Assembly: GCF_016495865.1 (NCBI RefSeq)
Contig: NZ_CP054706.1
Location: 310,001-374,000, forward strand
DNA: 64,000 bases
From: Salicibibacter cibi
GTDB lineage: Bacteria; Bacillota; Bacilli; Bacillales; Marinococcaceae
Reading direction: 5' to 3'
Positions 56,291-63,797 of this stretch are shown one piece after another. The notes below the pieces were generated by a model. That model searched no databases, was not told the origin of the DNA, and worked only from the letters and a program-made list of their open reading frames with translations. The stretch's first letter is position 1; the number at the start of each line of letters is the position of its first letter. The position numbers were made by a program, and so were the translations under genes.

Positions 56291-57289
56291 ATGGAGGAAA
56301 CGACCAGGGACGTTGCAAAGACAGAGCGGCTGTTCTCCATTCTTACTTTACTAAGGGACAACGCGACGGTGACGGCAAGGGAACTTGCCGAATACTGCCA
56401 TACGACGGTGCGAACCATTTATCGTGATATGAAAGAGATTGACGCTTTGGGGTATCAATACATCACGGAAGGGAGATATGGCTATCGATTGCTCCAGAAC
56501 CCTAATTCACCTATTCGTTATTTGTCAAAAGAAGAATGGCTCGCACTAACCGTCTATCCCCAAATGTCTCAGGACATGACTGTGCGGGATCATCCATACC
56601 ACCGTGCGTATCGTTCCGGAATCGAAAAAATGAAGGAAATCACAAAAGACCGTGATTCTGGGGATGTAACAGCATTAAGGCAGGAACTCGGCAATCGCAT
56701 TCGGTTCCATGACCAAGCCGGGGAAAAAGATACAAACCGTGTGATGCCATCGCTTTTTCACTCGATCACGGAAAATAAGGTGCTCGAAATCGAATACTAC
56801 GCCATCTATCGTGATCAAGTTTCCCACCGCAATATTCATCCTTACTTCATTATTCCGCGCAGCGGTCATCTTTACGTCGTTGGTTATTGCGCGACTCGGG
56901 AAGATTATCGTATTTTTCGGCTTAATCGGATCCATGGTGCACGTGTTGGGGATGAAACGTTTACGATGGAGGAAGATTTCAACATCGATGACTACTTATC
57001 CGCCCGTTGGTCGATTTTCGCCGACGATGAGGAGGAGACGACGTTCGTCGTACGTTTTCATGAAGACATCGCTCGCTACGTAAAGGAATTCAACTTTTAC
57101 GCAGATACTGAATTGAAAACTGAAGGAGATGGTTCGTTGCTGCTCACGACGACGTTGCAAAGTACAAAAGAGTTTCTCCGCTGGGTGCGGGGTTTCGGTC
57201 TCGATGCTGAATTGTTGGAGCCTCAATACATACGTGAAGAACTACACGCCTTTTTTAAACAGCAAAGCGAGCGATACAAACCGTCTTGA
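56291..57289 (+). CDS. HTH-WYL domain transcriptional regulator
   Basis: 332 residues. The N-terminal HTH_11 domain (residues 12-60: LARELAEYCHTTVRTIYRDM region), a WYL domain (about 140-230, with NIHPYFIIPRSGHLYVVGYC and IFRLNRI) and the C-terminal WCX extension. WYL domains bind nucleic acid or small ligands and occur in regulators of stress and defence. ATG 56291 lies after GGAAAGGAGAGAG. It is upstream of the acidic lipoprotein gene in the same direction and may control it. Confidence 0.88.
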   Translation: MEETTRDVAKTERLFSILTLLRDNATVTARELAEYCHTTVRTIYRDMKEIDALGYQYITEGRYGYRLLQNPNSPIRYLSKEEWLALTVYPQMSQDMTVRDHPYHRAYRSGIEKMKEITKDRDSGDVTALRQELGNRIRFHDQAGEKDTNRVMPSLFHSITENKVLEIEYYAIYRDQVSHRNIHPYFIIPRSGHLYVVGYCATREDYRIFRLNRIHGARVGDETFTMEEDFNIDDYLSARWSIFADDEEETTFVVRFHEDIARYVKEFNFYADTELKTEGDGSLLLTTTLQSTKEFLRWVRGFGLDAELLEPQYIREELHAFFKQQSERYKPS

Positions 57290-57316
57290 GAAAAAAATAA
57301 AATTTTTCCTCACCCC

Positions 57317-57347
57317 TGACAGTAGTTGTCACCTTCACCCCTATAAT
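57317..57347 (+). promoter_or_regulatory. promoter and candidate operator of the acidic lipoprotein gene
   Basis: TGACA (57317-57321) and TGTCA (57327-57331) form an inverted repeat with 5 bases between, overlapping the expected -35 region. TATAAT lies at 57342-57347. A dimeric repressor such as the adjacent WYL regulator could bind here; this is inference. Confidence 0.45.
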
Positions 57348-57389
57348 AGAAAGCAGATCAACAACATCAATGATAGGGGGAAATGAAGA

Positions 57390-57965
57390 ATGAAAAAATG
57401 GATGGTAACACTTGGACTCAGTATGACGTTGGTGGCGGTTGCGGCATGTGGGGCGAGTGAAATTGAAGAGGTCGAAGATGACGGAGACACGGAAGTGTCA
57501 GCGGAAGAGGATGATGATGTAGATCAAGCTGAGGATGCTGATGAGAATGAGGGGGCTGAAGATGAAGAAACCGAAACGGTAGAAGAAGAAATATCGATCG
57601 GTGACACCATGAACTTTGATGGGCTTGATATTACATTAAATGATGCTTACACAAGTGAAGGTGGCGAATTTGAATCACCGGATAATGATCATTATGTCAT
57701 TCTTGATCTCACGATTGAAAACACGACTGATGAATCCGCAGACATCTCAACAATGCTACAAATGAGTCTTCAGGATGACGAAGGTTATACTCATGACGTA
57801 ACGATATTTACGGAAGCGGATGGTTCTCTCGATGGCGAAATTGGTCCTGATCGTGACAACCGCGGGGAAGTTCCATTTGATGTAAATGAATCAGACGAAT
57901 ATGAGTTCATCTTTGAAAATCCGTTCACAAGCGGGCAAGCCATTTGGACGATTACGGATATTTAA
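57390..57965 (+). CDS. acidic lipoprotein with DUF4352-like C-terminal domain
   Basis: 191 residues with a lipoprotein signal: MKKWMVTLGLSM, a hydrophobic core and lipobox VAAC at about residue 20. A linker of almost only Glu, Asp, Ala and Val (about 25-68) is followed by a beta-sandwich domain (MNFDGLDITLNDAYTS, DHYVILDLTIENTTDESA) typical of DUF4352. It is anchored outside the membrane; the function is unknown. GGGGG precedes ATG 57390. Confidence 0.88.
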   Translation: MKKWMVTLGLSMTLVAVAACGASEIEEVEDDGDTEVSAEEDDDVDQAEDADENEGAEDEETETVEEEISIGDTMNFDGLDITLNDAYTSEGGEFESPDNDHYVILDLTIENTTDESADISTMLQMSLQDDEGYTHDVTIFTEADGSLDGEIGPDRDNRGEVPFDVNESDEYEFIFENPFTSGQAIWTITDI

Positions 57966-57977
57966 TAAAAGAAATAC

Positions 57978-58013
57978 GGGGTCGTTGCTCAAAAAAGCAG
58001 CGGCCCTATTTTC
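57978..58013 (+). terminator. terminator of the lipoprotein gene
   Basis: GGGTCGTTGCT and AGCAGCGGCCC pair with two mismatches, followed by TATTTTC. A GTGCG, the usual first bases of group II introns, begins directly after it at 58014. Confidence 0.75.
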
Positions 58014-58505
58014 GTGCGTATAGTATCAGTACCGGTGTTTGATATACTTGAAATCTATTGGGAAGAGCTCTAGATCCCAACTTAATTTAAGGGGCAAAAT
58101 CGGGCTTGTTGTACCATTGGAAGTTACTTTCCTTCCGCTAGTGCAGAGTGGTTGGGAGCAGCCGTCAAGGCTGAGAATCTAATGGAGTGAGAGTCTCCTA
58201 TTGTTAATTGACCGATTCAGACAATTAGCATATCCGATGCGTGAGGAGGTAACAAATCACGTTCTGCTCGGAAGTAAAAGTCGCGGCGGCCTGTATGACA
58301 CAGAGAATGCAAGGTCGCAACCCAATAGAAAGCTAATAGGTGAGTAAACTTGCCATCAATGGGTGAACGTGGGTGTCGCCACTTAAGCCTACGGTGACGA
58401 AAGAAGGCTCATCTATGATTGATCCAAGGTCAGAGCCGGACTCGGGAAATCCGACTGTCCGGGACCGTAGGGGGCTTCAGGAAACGTGGCCAATTTGGTG
58501 CGCGC
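58014..58505 (+). other. group II intron remnant (5' ribozyme part, no reverse transcriptase)
   Basis: It begins GTGCG immediately after a terminator stem, the preferred site of bacterial group IIC introns. The following 490 bases are structured and GC-balanced, with no open frame of their own. Stretches such as GAGCAGCCGTCAAGGCTGAG, GAACGTGGGTGTCGCC and CGTAGGGGGCTTCAGG resemble domain I text of bacterial introns. No RT frame, domain V or 3' end follows, so it is a truncated copy. The class assignment is tentative. Confidence 0.5.
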
Positions 58506-58560
58506 GCCTGACTTCTATCCCGACAATTAATAACGCGCCTTCGATGATTTGTCTTTTTAC

Positions 58561-58662
58561 CCCTTCCAGCGTCCCTCAAATAAAGGATTATTCTATTTTA
58601 AAGGACGCTAGGCCCTTCCAGCGTCCTTCGAATAAAGGATTATTCTATTTTAAAGGACACTA
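58561..58662. repeat. 52-bp tandem hairpin array 3, left part (units 1-2)
   Basis: Unit 1 (58561-58612) and unit 2 (58613-58662) each read CCCTTCCAGCGTCC, an AT-rich centre, and AAGGACGCTA. GCGTCC and GGACGC can pair within a unit or across units. Unit 2 is cut at its 50th base by the IS3 element; its last two bases resume at 60220. Confidence 0.92.
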
Positions 58663-58747
58663 TGGAGTTATGTCAATAATACGAGCACAAAAATTGGTGC
58701 CTTTTCAGTCTTCAAGTTTCAAGCGACTCTTCTCCAAATCCGCCGCC

Positions 58748-58921
58748 TTTGACAGCTGTTTCGGTTCGTGGTGTGCATCTGATGGCGGCTGGAAGAAAAA
58801 ACTCATGTTAGCATCAGCCGCATGCTTAGGATACCACGAACCGATCGATTCACACGATCCTGCGGCCGGGGGCCCCGATCCCCAACCGTCGGATCGCGGA
58901 ATCGGGCACAGCTGTCAAAGG
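58748..58921. repeat. nested palindrome in the 3' tail of the IS3 element
   Basis: The outer arms CCTTTGACAGCTGT and ACAGCTGTCAAAGG are perfect 14-bp complements. Inside are TCGGTTCGTGGT/ACCACGAACCGA and, further in, CGGCTG/CAGCCG. No frame here is a convincing gene. It may be a secondary MITE-like insertion or an IS regulatory structure. Confidence 0.6.
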
Positions 58922-58974
58922 TAAAGTTCACGGCTCCCAGCAATAACGATCATGCTTGTTTTCCGCGTTTTTCG

Positions 58975-59820
58975 TTACGCCGTCGTATCGCCTCCTTGAG
59001 CTTGTCTATACTGCCGTTCGAATTGGTTAGGCGACACATAGCCAATGGTGGAATGCGTGCGTTCTTCGTTGTAAAAGCAGGCAATATACTCCCAAACGCT
59101 CATCTTAGCCTCCTCCCGTGTATCGTAGGTTTCATGCGCAAGCAGATCTTTTTCGATGGTTGCATGAAAAGACTCGATGCACGCATTGTCATAACAATCG
59201 CCTTTCCGGCTCATACTTGTGCGCATGCCGTGTTCCCGGAGAATGGCCTGGTAGTCATGGGACGCATATTGGCTCCCCCGGTCCGAATGATGGATGAGTC
59301 CCTCTTGCGGCGGTTGAAGGCGCATAGCCCGATGTAGGGCAGTCGTAGCCAGTTCTTTCGTGAGACGGTGACTGATATTCCAGCCAATGACCTTTCGAGA
59401 AAATAAGTCCATCACTGATGCTAGATAAAGCCAGCCTTCCCGGGTCCAGATATAGGTGATATCCGCCACCCAAGTCTCGCCGGGCTGCTCCGTATGAAAA
59501 TCTCGTTTAAGCAGGTTGGGATAAATCGGTTGATGATGATTGGAATCCGTTGTCTTTTTCCCTTTCTTACTGGCGCTCTTTGGACGAAGCCCATATTCTC
59601 GCATATAAGTCGAGACCGTTTTCTGTGTGACCGTTAAGCCTTGTTTATACAGTTCCATCGTTATCCGCGGACTCCCATACGTTTTTCGGGATTGAACGAA
59701 GATTTCTTTTATGGCTTCGACGATGGATGCCTTCCGCTGTTTTTGCGAGCATTGCGCACGGTTACGCCATTCATAATAGCCGCCTCTGGAAACACCTAAA
59801 ACCTTGCACATCTTCGCCAC
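58975..59820 (-). CDS. IS3-family transposase OrfB (DDE)
   Basis: At least 281 residues. The HTH_21 N-terminal part is followed by the rve integrase core with Asp in TWVADITYIW, Asp in HHSDRGSQY and Glu in DNACIESFHATIEKDL, then YNEERTHSTIGYVSPNQFE. The GTG at 59820 is only the first start codon in this frame; the frame continues upstream (PGVIYAFIEEHRHEF) to a C-AAA-AAC slippery site in orfA, so the real product is likely an OrfAB fusion by -1 frameshifting. The catalytic residues are intact. Confidence 0.92.
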   Translation of the reverse strand: MAKMCKVLGVSRGGYYEWRNRAQCSQKQRKASIVEAIKEIFVQSRKTYGSPRITMELYKQGLTVTQKTVSTYMREYGLRPKSASKKGKKTTDSNHHQPIYPNLLKRDFHTEQPGETWVADITYIWTREGWLYLASVMDLFSRKVIGWNISHRLTKELATTALHRAMRLQPPQEGLIHHSDRGSQYASHDYQAILREHGMRTSMSRKGDCYDNACIESFHATIEKDLLAHETYDTREEAKMSVWEYIACFYNEERTHSTIGYVSPNQFERQYRQAQGGDTTA

Positions 59821-59858
59821 ACGAAACTCGTGTCGGTGTTCCTCGATGAAGGCATAGA

Positions 59859-60152
59859 TTACGCCTGGTTTTTGGCGAAGAAGGCCGCCGCCTTTTTTAG
59901 AATCGCCACTTCTTCTTCCAATTCCTCAATTCGTTTCATATCCCTTTGATGCTGCTCTTCCGCTGGCGTGAGATAACCGTTTCCGAAAAGGGCGTCTCCC
60001 TTGTCCTCCCGATAATTTCTCACCCAATTTTCCAGCGTGCTATCGGAGATCCCATGCTCTCTCGCGACATCCGCTCGCTTTTTCCCCTCCTGAACGATGA
60101 GTTTCACCGCATACCGCTTAAATTCTATATCATGATGTTGCACTATCGGCAC
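59859..60152 (-). CDS. IS3-family transposase OrfA
   Basis: A 97-residue DNA-binding protein: HTH (YAVKLIVQEGKKRADVAREHGISDSTLENWVR in the first half, cited by position 15-46) and a leucine-zipper coiled coil (MKRIEELEEEVAILKKAA). Its last codons read Ala-Lys-Asn-Gln-Ala over CAAAAAC, a -1 frameshift signal joining it to orfB. Start ATG 60152. Confidence 0.9.
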   Translation of the reverse strand: MPIVQHHDIEFKRYAVKLIVQEGKKRADVAREHGISDSTLENWVRNYREDKGDALFGNGYLTPAEEQHQRDMKRIEELEEEVAILKKAAAFFAKNQA

Positions 60153-60219
60153 ACTCCTTTAGATCCATTGTAACAACGCACCAATTTTGTGTGTCCAACT
60201 TTTATTCTACCTCCAACTA

Positions 60220-60376
60220 GGCCTTCCAGCGTCCCTCAAATTAAAGATTATTCTATTTTAAAGGACGCTAGACCCTTCCAGCGTCCCCCAAATAAAGGAT
60301 TATTCTATTTTAAAGGACGCTAGGCCCTTCCAACGTCCCTCAAATAAAGGATTATTCTATTTTAAAGGACGCTAGA
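60220..60376. repeat. 52-bp tandem hairpin array 3, right part (units 3-5)
   Basis: Units run 60222-60272 (51 bp), 60273-60324 and 60325-60376. They carry the same GCGTCC...GGACGC pattern as the left part. With the IS3 element and one ACTA removed, units 1 to 5 join with the period maintained, so the array predates the insertion. Confidence 0.92.
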
Positions 60377-60475
60377 CAATCCACATCGTCCCCCTGTTTG
60401 ATAAATCATCCTGTTTAAAGGTACGAAAATCCATGTTTCTACTTTGCTCTGCATTAGAGAAGCACTCGTCCTTCT

Positions 60476-60655
60476 CTAATGTTCCATCAAGCTATTCACC
60501 GATACACTTTGTTCTTTTTCCGGTTGATCAACCGGAAAAATACGCGCGGTCCCGTTTTCTTCATCCACGTGCTGAATATAGATGGGGGTTCCTCCATGTG
60601 TCACATGTTTCATATCCGGCGAGTGTGCAATTTCTTGCGCTCGTTGTTCATCCAA
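60476..60655 (-). CDS. sspH: small acid-soluble spore protein, H type
   Basis: 59 residues starting at TTG 60655, 9 bases after AAGGAGG: DEQRAQEIAHSPDMKHVTH and GTPIYIQHVDEENGTARI are the SspH hallmarks. SspH is made in the forespore and packaged in spores, so the host forms endospores. The frame to 60685 adds ten residues through the ribosome site and is rejected. The coding sequence contains a perfect 26-bp palindrome (about 60517-60542). Confidence 0.92.
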   Translation of the reverse strand: MDEQRAQEIAHSPDMKHVTHGGTPIYIQHVDEENGTARIFPVDQPEKEQSVSVNSLMEH

Positions 60656-60703
60656 GAATTCCTGCCTCCTTTTCCCGTGTAGCATGTGTCGTCCTTCGTC
60701 ATC

Positions 60704-62038
60704 TTATGCTGCATTTTTTGTTCTGAAATAATAGATGACGAGCAGCGCGGCAACTGTAACTTCCGCTAGCGGAACGGCGAACCAGGCAGCGTTTGCGTTG
60801 TTGAATATGACAGGGAGTGTGAAAAGAAAAAGAAGCATAAACACAATGCCGCGTCCGGCGGTGATGAGTACTGCTTTTTTTACATGCCCAATCGATTGAA
60901 AATACGTCATCGCAACAAAGTTTAACCCTAAGAAAAGATACGAAAGAAAAAAGAGTCGAATCCCGGTTGTCGCGAGTTCCGCGACTTGTTCCGGTAGATT
61001 TCCGAACACTTGGATGATCACATTCGCGCCCGTCTGCCCGAGAATCATGAAAACAATTCCGACCGCTGTCCCCGTTATAAGGCTTAAACGTAACGCTTCT
61101 CTTTTTTTATCTGTCGCGTTTGCCCCGTGAAAATAACTAATGACCGGTTGTACGCCTTGCCCTAACCCGAGAAACAGGAGCAGCATCATCGTGTGCACGT
61201 AGTTAATGACGGAAAATGCAGCAACTCCATCGGTTCCGAGCAGCCATGAAAATGCGACATTGTGTGCGATTGTGAAAATGGATATACCTAATTCTACGAG
61301 AAAACTCGGGAATCCAAGTGCAATGGTGATCATGAACAATGCTTTTTCGAAGCGAATCTTCACGAACTTGAGGTTGTTTTTCTTTTGAAAGAAATGAATG
61401 CTAAGAACGAGCAACCCTAATCCTGCTGCTATCATGGTCCCGAAGGCGATTTCCCGCAGCCCCCAACCTAGGATATAAAGTATAATGAAATTCATGACAA
61501 AGTTGGAAACAGCTGTTGTAATCAAGGCGGCCATGGCGAGTGTTGGGCTGCCATCATTACGGACGAAAATGCTGCAAGCGTTCTCCAAAGTTAAAATAAG
61601 GCCAAACACTAAAAAGACGTTCAAGTATGCGGATGCATAGGGAGCGGTTTCCGCATTGGCGCCAAGGGCAAAAACGAGTGCTTCATGAAAGGTCAACGCG
61701 GTTACACAGACAATGGCTGTTAATGCAATGATTAACATGACTGAGTGGGAGAAAATCTGGCGTGCCCGTTTATGTTCGCCGGCGCCCATCCGTTGCGAAT
61801 AAAGGGTTGCCCCTCCTACGCCGATCCAAATCGATATTCCGACAAAAAGGGTATATACCGGACTTGCAAGATTAATGCCTGCGAGCGACAGCGCCCCCAA
61901 CTTGTTGCCGACCATGACCGCATCGACGACGTAATTCACCGCCATTAACATCATGCCGATCATAGACGGGAAGAGGTAACGAAATAGTACTTTCCGAACG
62001 GGTTGTATGTCTAAAGGATTGGAAGTTGCAGTTGTCAT
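60704..62038 (-). CDS. MATE-family efflux transporter
   Basis: 444 residues with twelve helices in two pseudo-repeats. The first half begins RKVLFRYLFPSMIGMMLMAVN with VVDAVMVGN; the second holds SVINYVHTMMLLLFLGLGQGVQPVISY. It is closest to the NorM/MepA-type branch that expels cationic drugs or metabolites using sodium or proton gradients. ATG 62038 follows GGAG; the upstream ATG 62074 lacks a site. Monocistronic. Confidence 0.9.
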   Translation of the reverse strand: MTTATSNPLDIQPVRKVLFRYLFPSMIGMMLMAVNYVVDAVMVGNKLGALSLAGINLASPVYTLFVGISIWIGVGGATLYSQRMGAGEHKRARQIFSHSVMLIIALTAIVCVTALTFHEALVFALGANAETAPYASAYLNVFLVFGLILTLENACSIFVRNDGSPTLAMAALITTAVSNFVMNFIILYILGWGLREIAFGTMIAAGLGLLVLSIHFFQKKNNLKFVKIRFEKALFMITIALGFPSFLVELGISIFTIAHNVAFSWLLGTDGVAAFSVINYVHTMMLLLFLGLGQGVQPVISYFHGANATDKKREALRLSLITGTAVGIVFMILGQTGANVIIQVFGNLPEQVAELATTGIRLFFLSYLFLGLNFVAMTYFQSIGHVKKAVLITAGRGIVFMLLFLFTLPVIFNNANAAWFAVPLAEVTVAALLVIYYFRTKNAA

Positions 62039-62123
62039 TGATAAAGGCTCCAGTTCACGAATGGTATCTAACATAGTTTAGCATTTGCTGGATGATGCAT
62101 ACGTATAATTTATTGAAAAATGA

Positions 62124-62528
62124 TTACTCCTCTTCGCTGTGATACAAATGTTCTTCCAGTTGCTCCCTAATTCGCGTGGGAATAGGCTCTGATTTCTTTT
62201 CCATATGGTTATAATTCACATAAATTGCTGTGCCCTTTGCACAGAGGATGCTGCCTTGGTGAATCTCTTCATATAGCTCAAGGCTTGATGTTCCGATTCG
62301 TTTCACCCATGTGTACACGTCAACATCCGTTCCAAAATAAATCTGGCTCCTATAATCAATCGAGGTATGGAGGATAATCATTCGCCAATTTTCAAATGAA
62401 TCATCCGGTGTAAATAATTTAAAAATAGGATTTCGTGCTGCTTCCAACCAGACGGGTAAGACGGTGTTATTAATGTGTCTGACACCGTCTGTTTCAGAAA
62501 CCCTCGGTTCTATTATTTTTCTGTACAT
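62124..62528 (-). CDS. acyl-CoA thioesterase, 4HBT hotdog fold (FadM-like)
   Basis: 134 residues starting MYRKIIEPRVSETDGVRHIN; the D-x-x-x-H-I-N pattern is the hotdog active-site Asp region. FKLFTPDDSF and DYRSQIYFGTDVDV complete the fold. It hydrolyses acyl-CoA esters; chain length unknown. ATG 62528 follows GGAGGAG. It is 22 bases behind the alcohol dehydrogenase gene, in one operon. Confidence 0.88.
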   Translation of the reverse strand: MYRKIIEPRVSETDGVRHINNTVLPVWLEAARNPIFKLFTPDDSFENWRMIILHTSIDYRSQIYFGTDVDVYTWVKRIGTSSLELYEEIHQGSILCAKGTAIYVNYNHMEKKSEPIPTRIREQLEEHLYHSEEE

Positions 62529-62550
62529 ATTCTCTCCTCCATAATGTCTA

Positions 62551-63675
62551 CTAAAATGTAATGATGATCCGGGAGGACTCCCCGGTAGCAAGTTTATCAA
62601 ATCCTTTATTAATTTCCTCCACCGAGTGGCTTTCGGTCACTAATTGATCGACCTGAAGACGCTCCTGTTTAAATAAGTCGATAAATCTCGGGACGTCTCT
62701 GTCCGGAATACAACTCCCGACATAAGAGCCTTTCAAGGTTTTTTCTTCCGCTGTTAAACTGACATAGGGAAAGGAAAAGTGATGCTCCGGATGCGGGAGT
62801 CCTGTCGTTACGGTCGTTCCCCCGCGTTTTGTAATTTTGTAAGCAACCTCCATAGCCGGTACGGCTCCTGCTGTTTCGAAGACATAGTCGAGACCGCCGT
62901 CGGTTGCTTCTCGTATTTGTTCGACGACCCCTTCCTTAGCAGAATTGAACGTTTCAGTGGCTCCCAGTTCCTGTGCCAAAGCCAATTTTTTATCATTAAT
63001 ATCCAGGGCAACAACCTTTCCGGCTCCGGAAGCCCTTGCACCGATAAGCGCGCTTAACCCAACCCCGCCAAGTCCTACAATGGCCACTGTTTCACCCATG
63101 TTTATGCCTGCAGTATTCACAACCGCACCAACCCCTGTGATTACTGCACAGCCGAATAGGGCCGCTTGTTCAAACGGAATGTCTTTATCCACTTTTACCA
63201 ACGACTGTTCAGCGACAACCGCATATTCGGAAAACGCCGATATCCCTAAATGGTGATGAATCAATTCATCTTCGGCATGTATCCTTTTTCCTCCAGTTAG
63301 CAACGTCCCCTCATTATTTGATTTTGCTCCATTCTCACATAAGGCGGGGCGTCCTTCTTTGCATGGGAGGCACTGTCCGCAGCTTGGGATGAATACACAT
63401 ACAACATGGTCACCGGGTTCAAAATCATTGACGCCTTTCCCTGTTTCGACGACAACCCCGGATGCTTCATGGCCCAATGCCATTGGCAAGGGTCGTGGTC
63501 TGGAACCATTAATAACCGATAAATCAGAATGGCAGAGACTTGCTGCTTTGATTTGTATTAAGACTTCTCCCTGTTGCGGGGGATCTAATTCCAATGTTTC
63601 GATGGTTAGGGGGCGGCTTTGTTCATAGGGAGATGGGGCTCCTGATTCGCGCAGTACCGCTGATTTCATTTTCAT
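62551..63675 (-). CDS. zinc-dependent medium-chain alcohol dehydrogenase
   Basis: 374 residues. Catalytic zinc: Cys48, His69-Glu70 (GHEASG) and a Cys near 182 (FGCAVITG). Structural zinc: Cys99, 102, 105 and 113. GLGGVG marks the NAD site near 206. It is related to the 1260 enzyme but carries an insertion in the GAKSNNEGTLLTGGKR region, like class III or aryl-alcohol enzymes. ATG 63675 follows AGAGGAG. Operon with the thioesterase. Confidence 0.92.
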   Translation of the reverse strand: MKMKSAVLRESGAPSPYEQSRPLTIETLELDPPQQGEVLIQIKAASLCHSDLSVINGSRPRPLPMALGHEASGVVVETGKGVNDFEPGDHVVCVFIPSCGQCLPCKEGRPALCENGAKSNNEGTLLTGGKRIHAEDELIHHHLGISAFSEYAVVAEQSLVKVDKDIPFEQAALFGCAVITGVGAVVNTAGINMGETVAIVGLGGVGLSALIGARASGAGKVVALDINDKKLALAQELGATETFNSAKEGVVEQIREATDGGLDYVFETAGAVPAMEVAYKITKRGGTTVTTGLPHPEHHFSFPYVSLTAEEKTLKGSYVGSCIPDRDVPRFIDLFKQERLQVDQLVTESHSVEEINKGFDKLATGESSRIIITF

Positions 63676-63724
63676 ATAAAACGTCTCCTCTCTGTTATTC
63701 ATTTTCTGACTGTGGTGCAGCAAA

Positions 63725-63761
63725 CAAAAAATGTCCGAAGCGAATGGTTAACCTCGGACAA
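63725..63761 (-). terminator. terminator of the universal stress protein gene
   Basis: TGTCCGA (63732-63738) and TCGGACA (63754-63760) pair. The minus strand then reads a run of six T. Confidence 0.7.
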
Positions 63762-63797
63762 GCGTAGGAGGCGTCCGGCTCAACCTCCCTATTATAT

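Larger units (their letters stand above)
58663..60215 (-). mobile_element. IS3-family insertion sequence inside a 52-bp array
   Basis: 1553 bp with 38-bp imperfect inverted ends: both begin TGGAG.TA and end with CACA.AAATTGGTGC in register. It is flanked by ACTA at 58659-58662 and 60216-60219. It carries orfA and orfB on the minus strand and an unusually long (about 310 bp) noncoding segment past orfB containing a large palindrome. Confidence 0.88.

Noticed and set aside
58373..58924. 183-codon open frame on the plus strand
   Set aside because: It runs through the intron remnant, the 52-bp array and the IS3 tail, with no ribosome site or coherent protein character.
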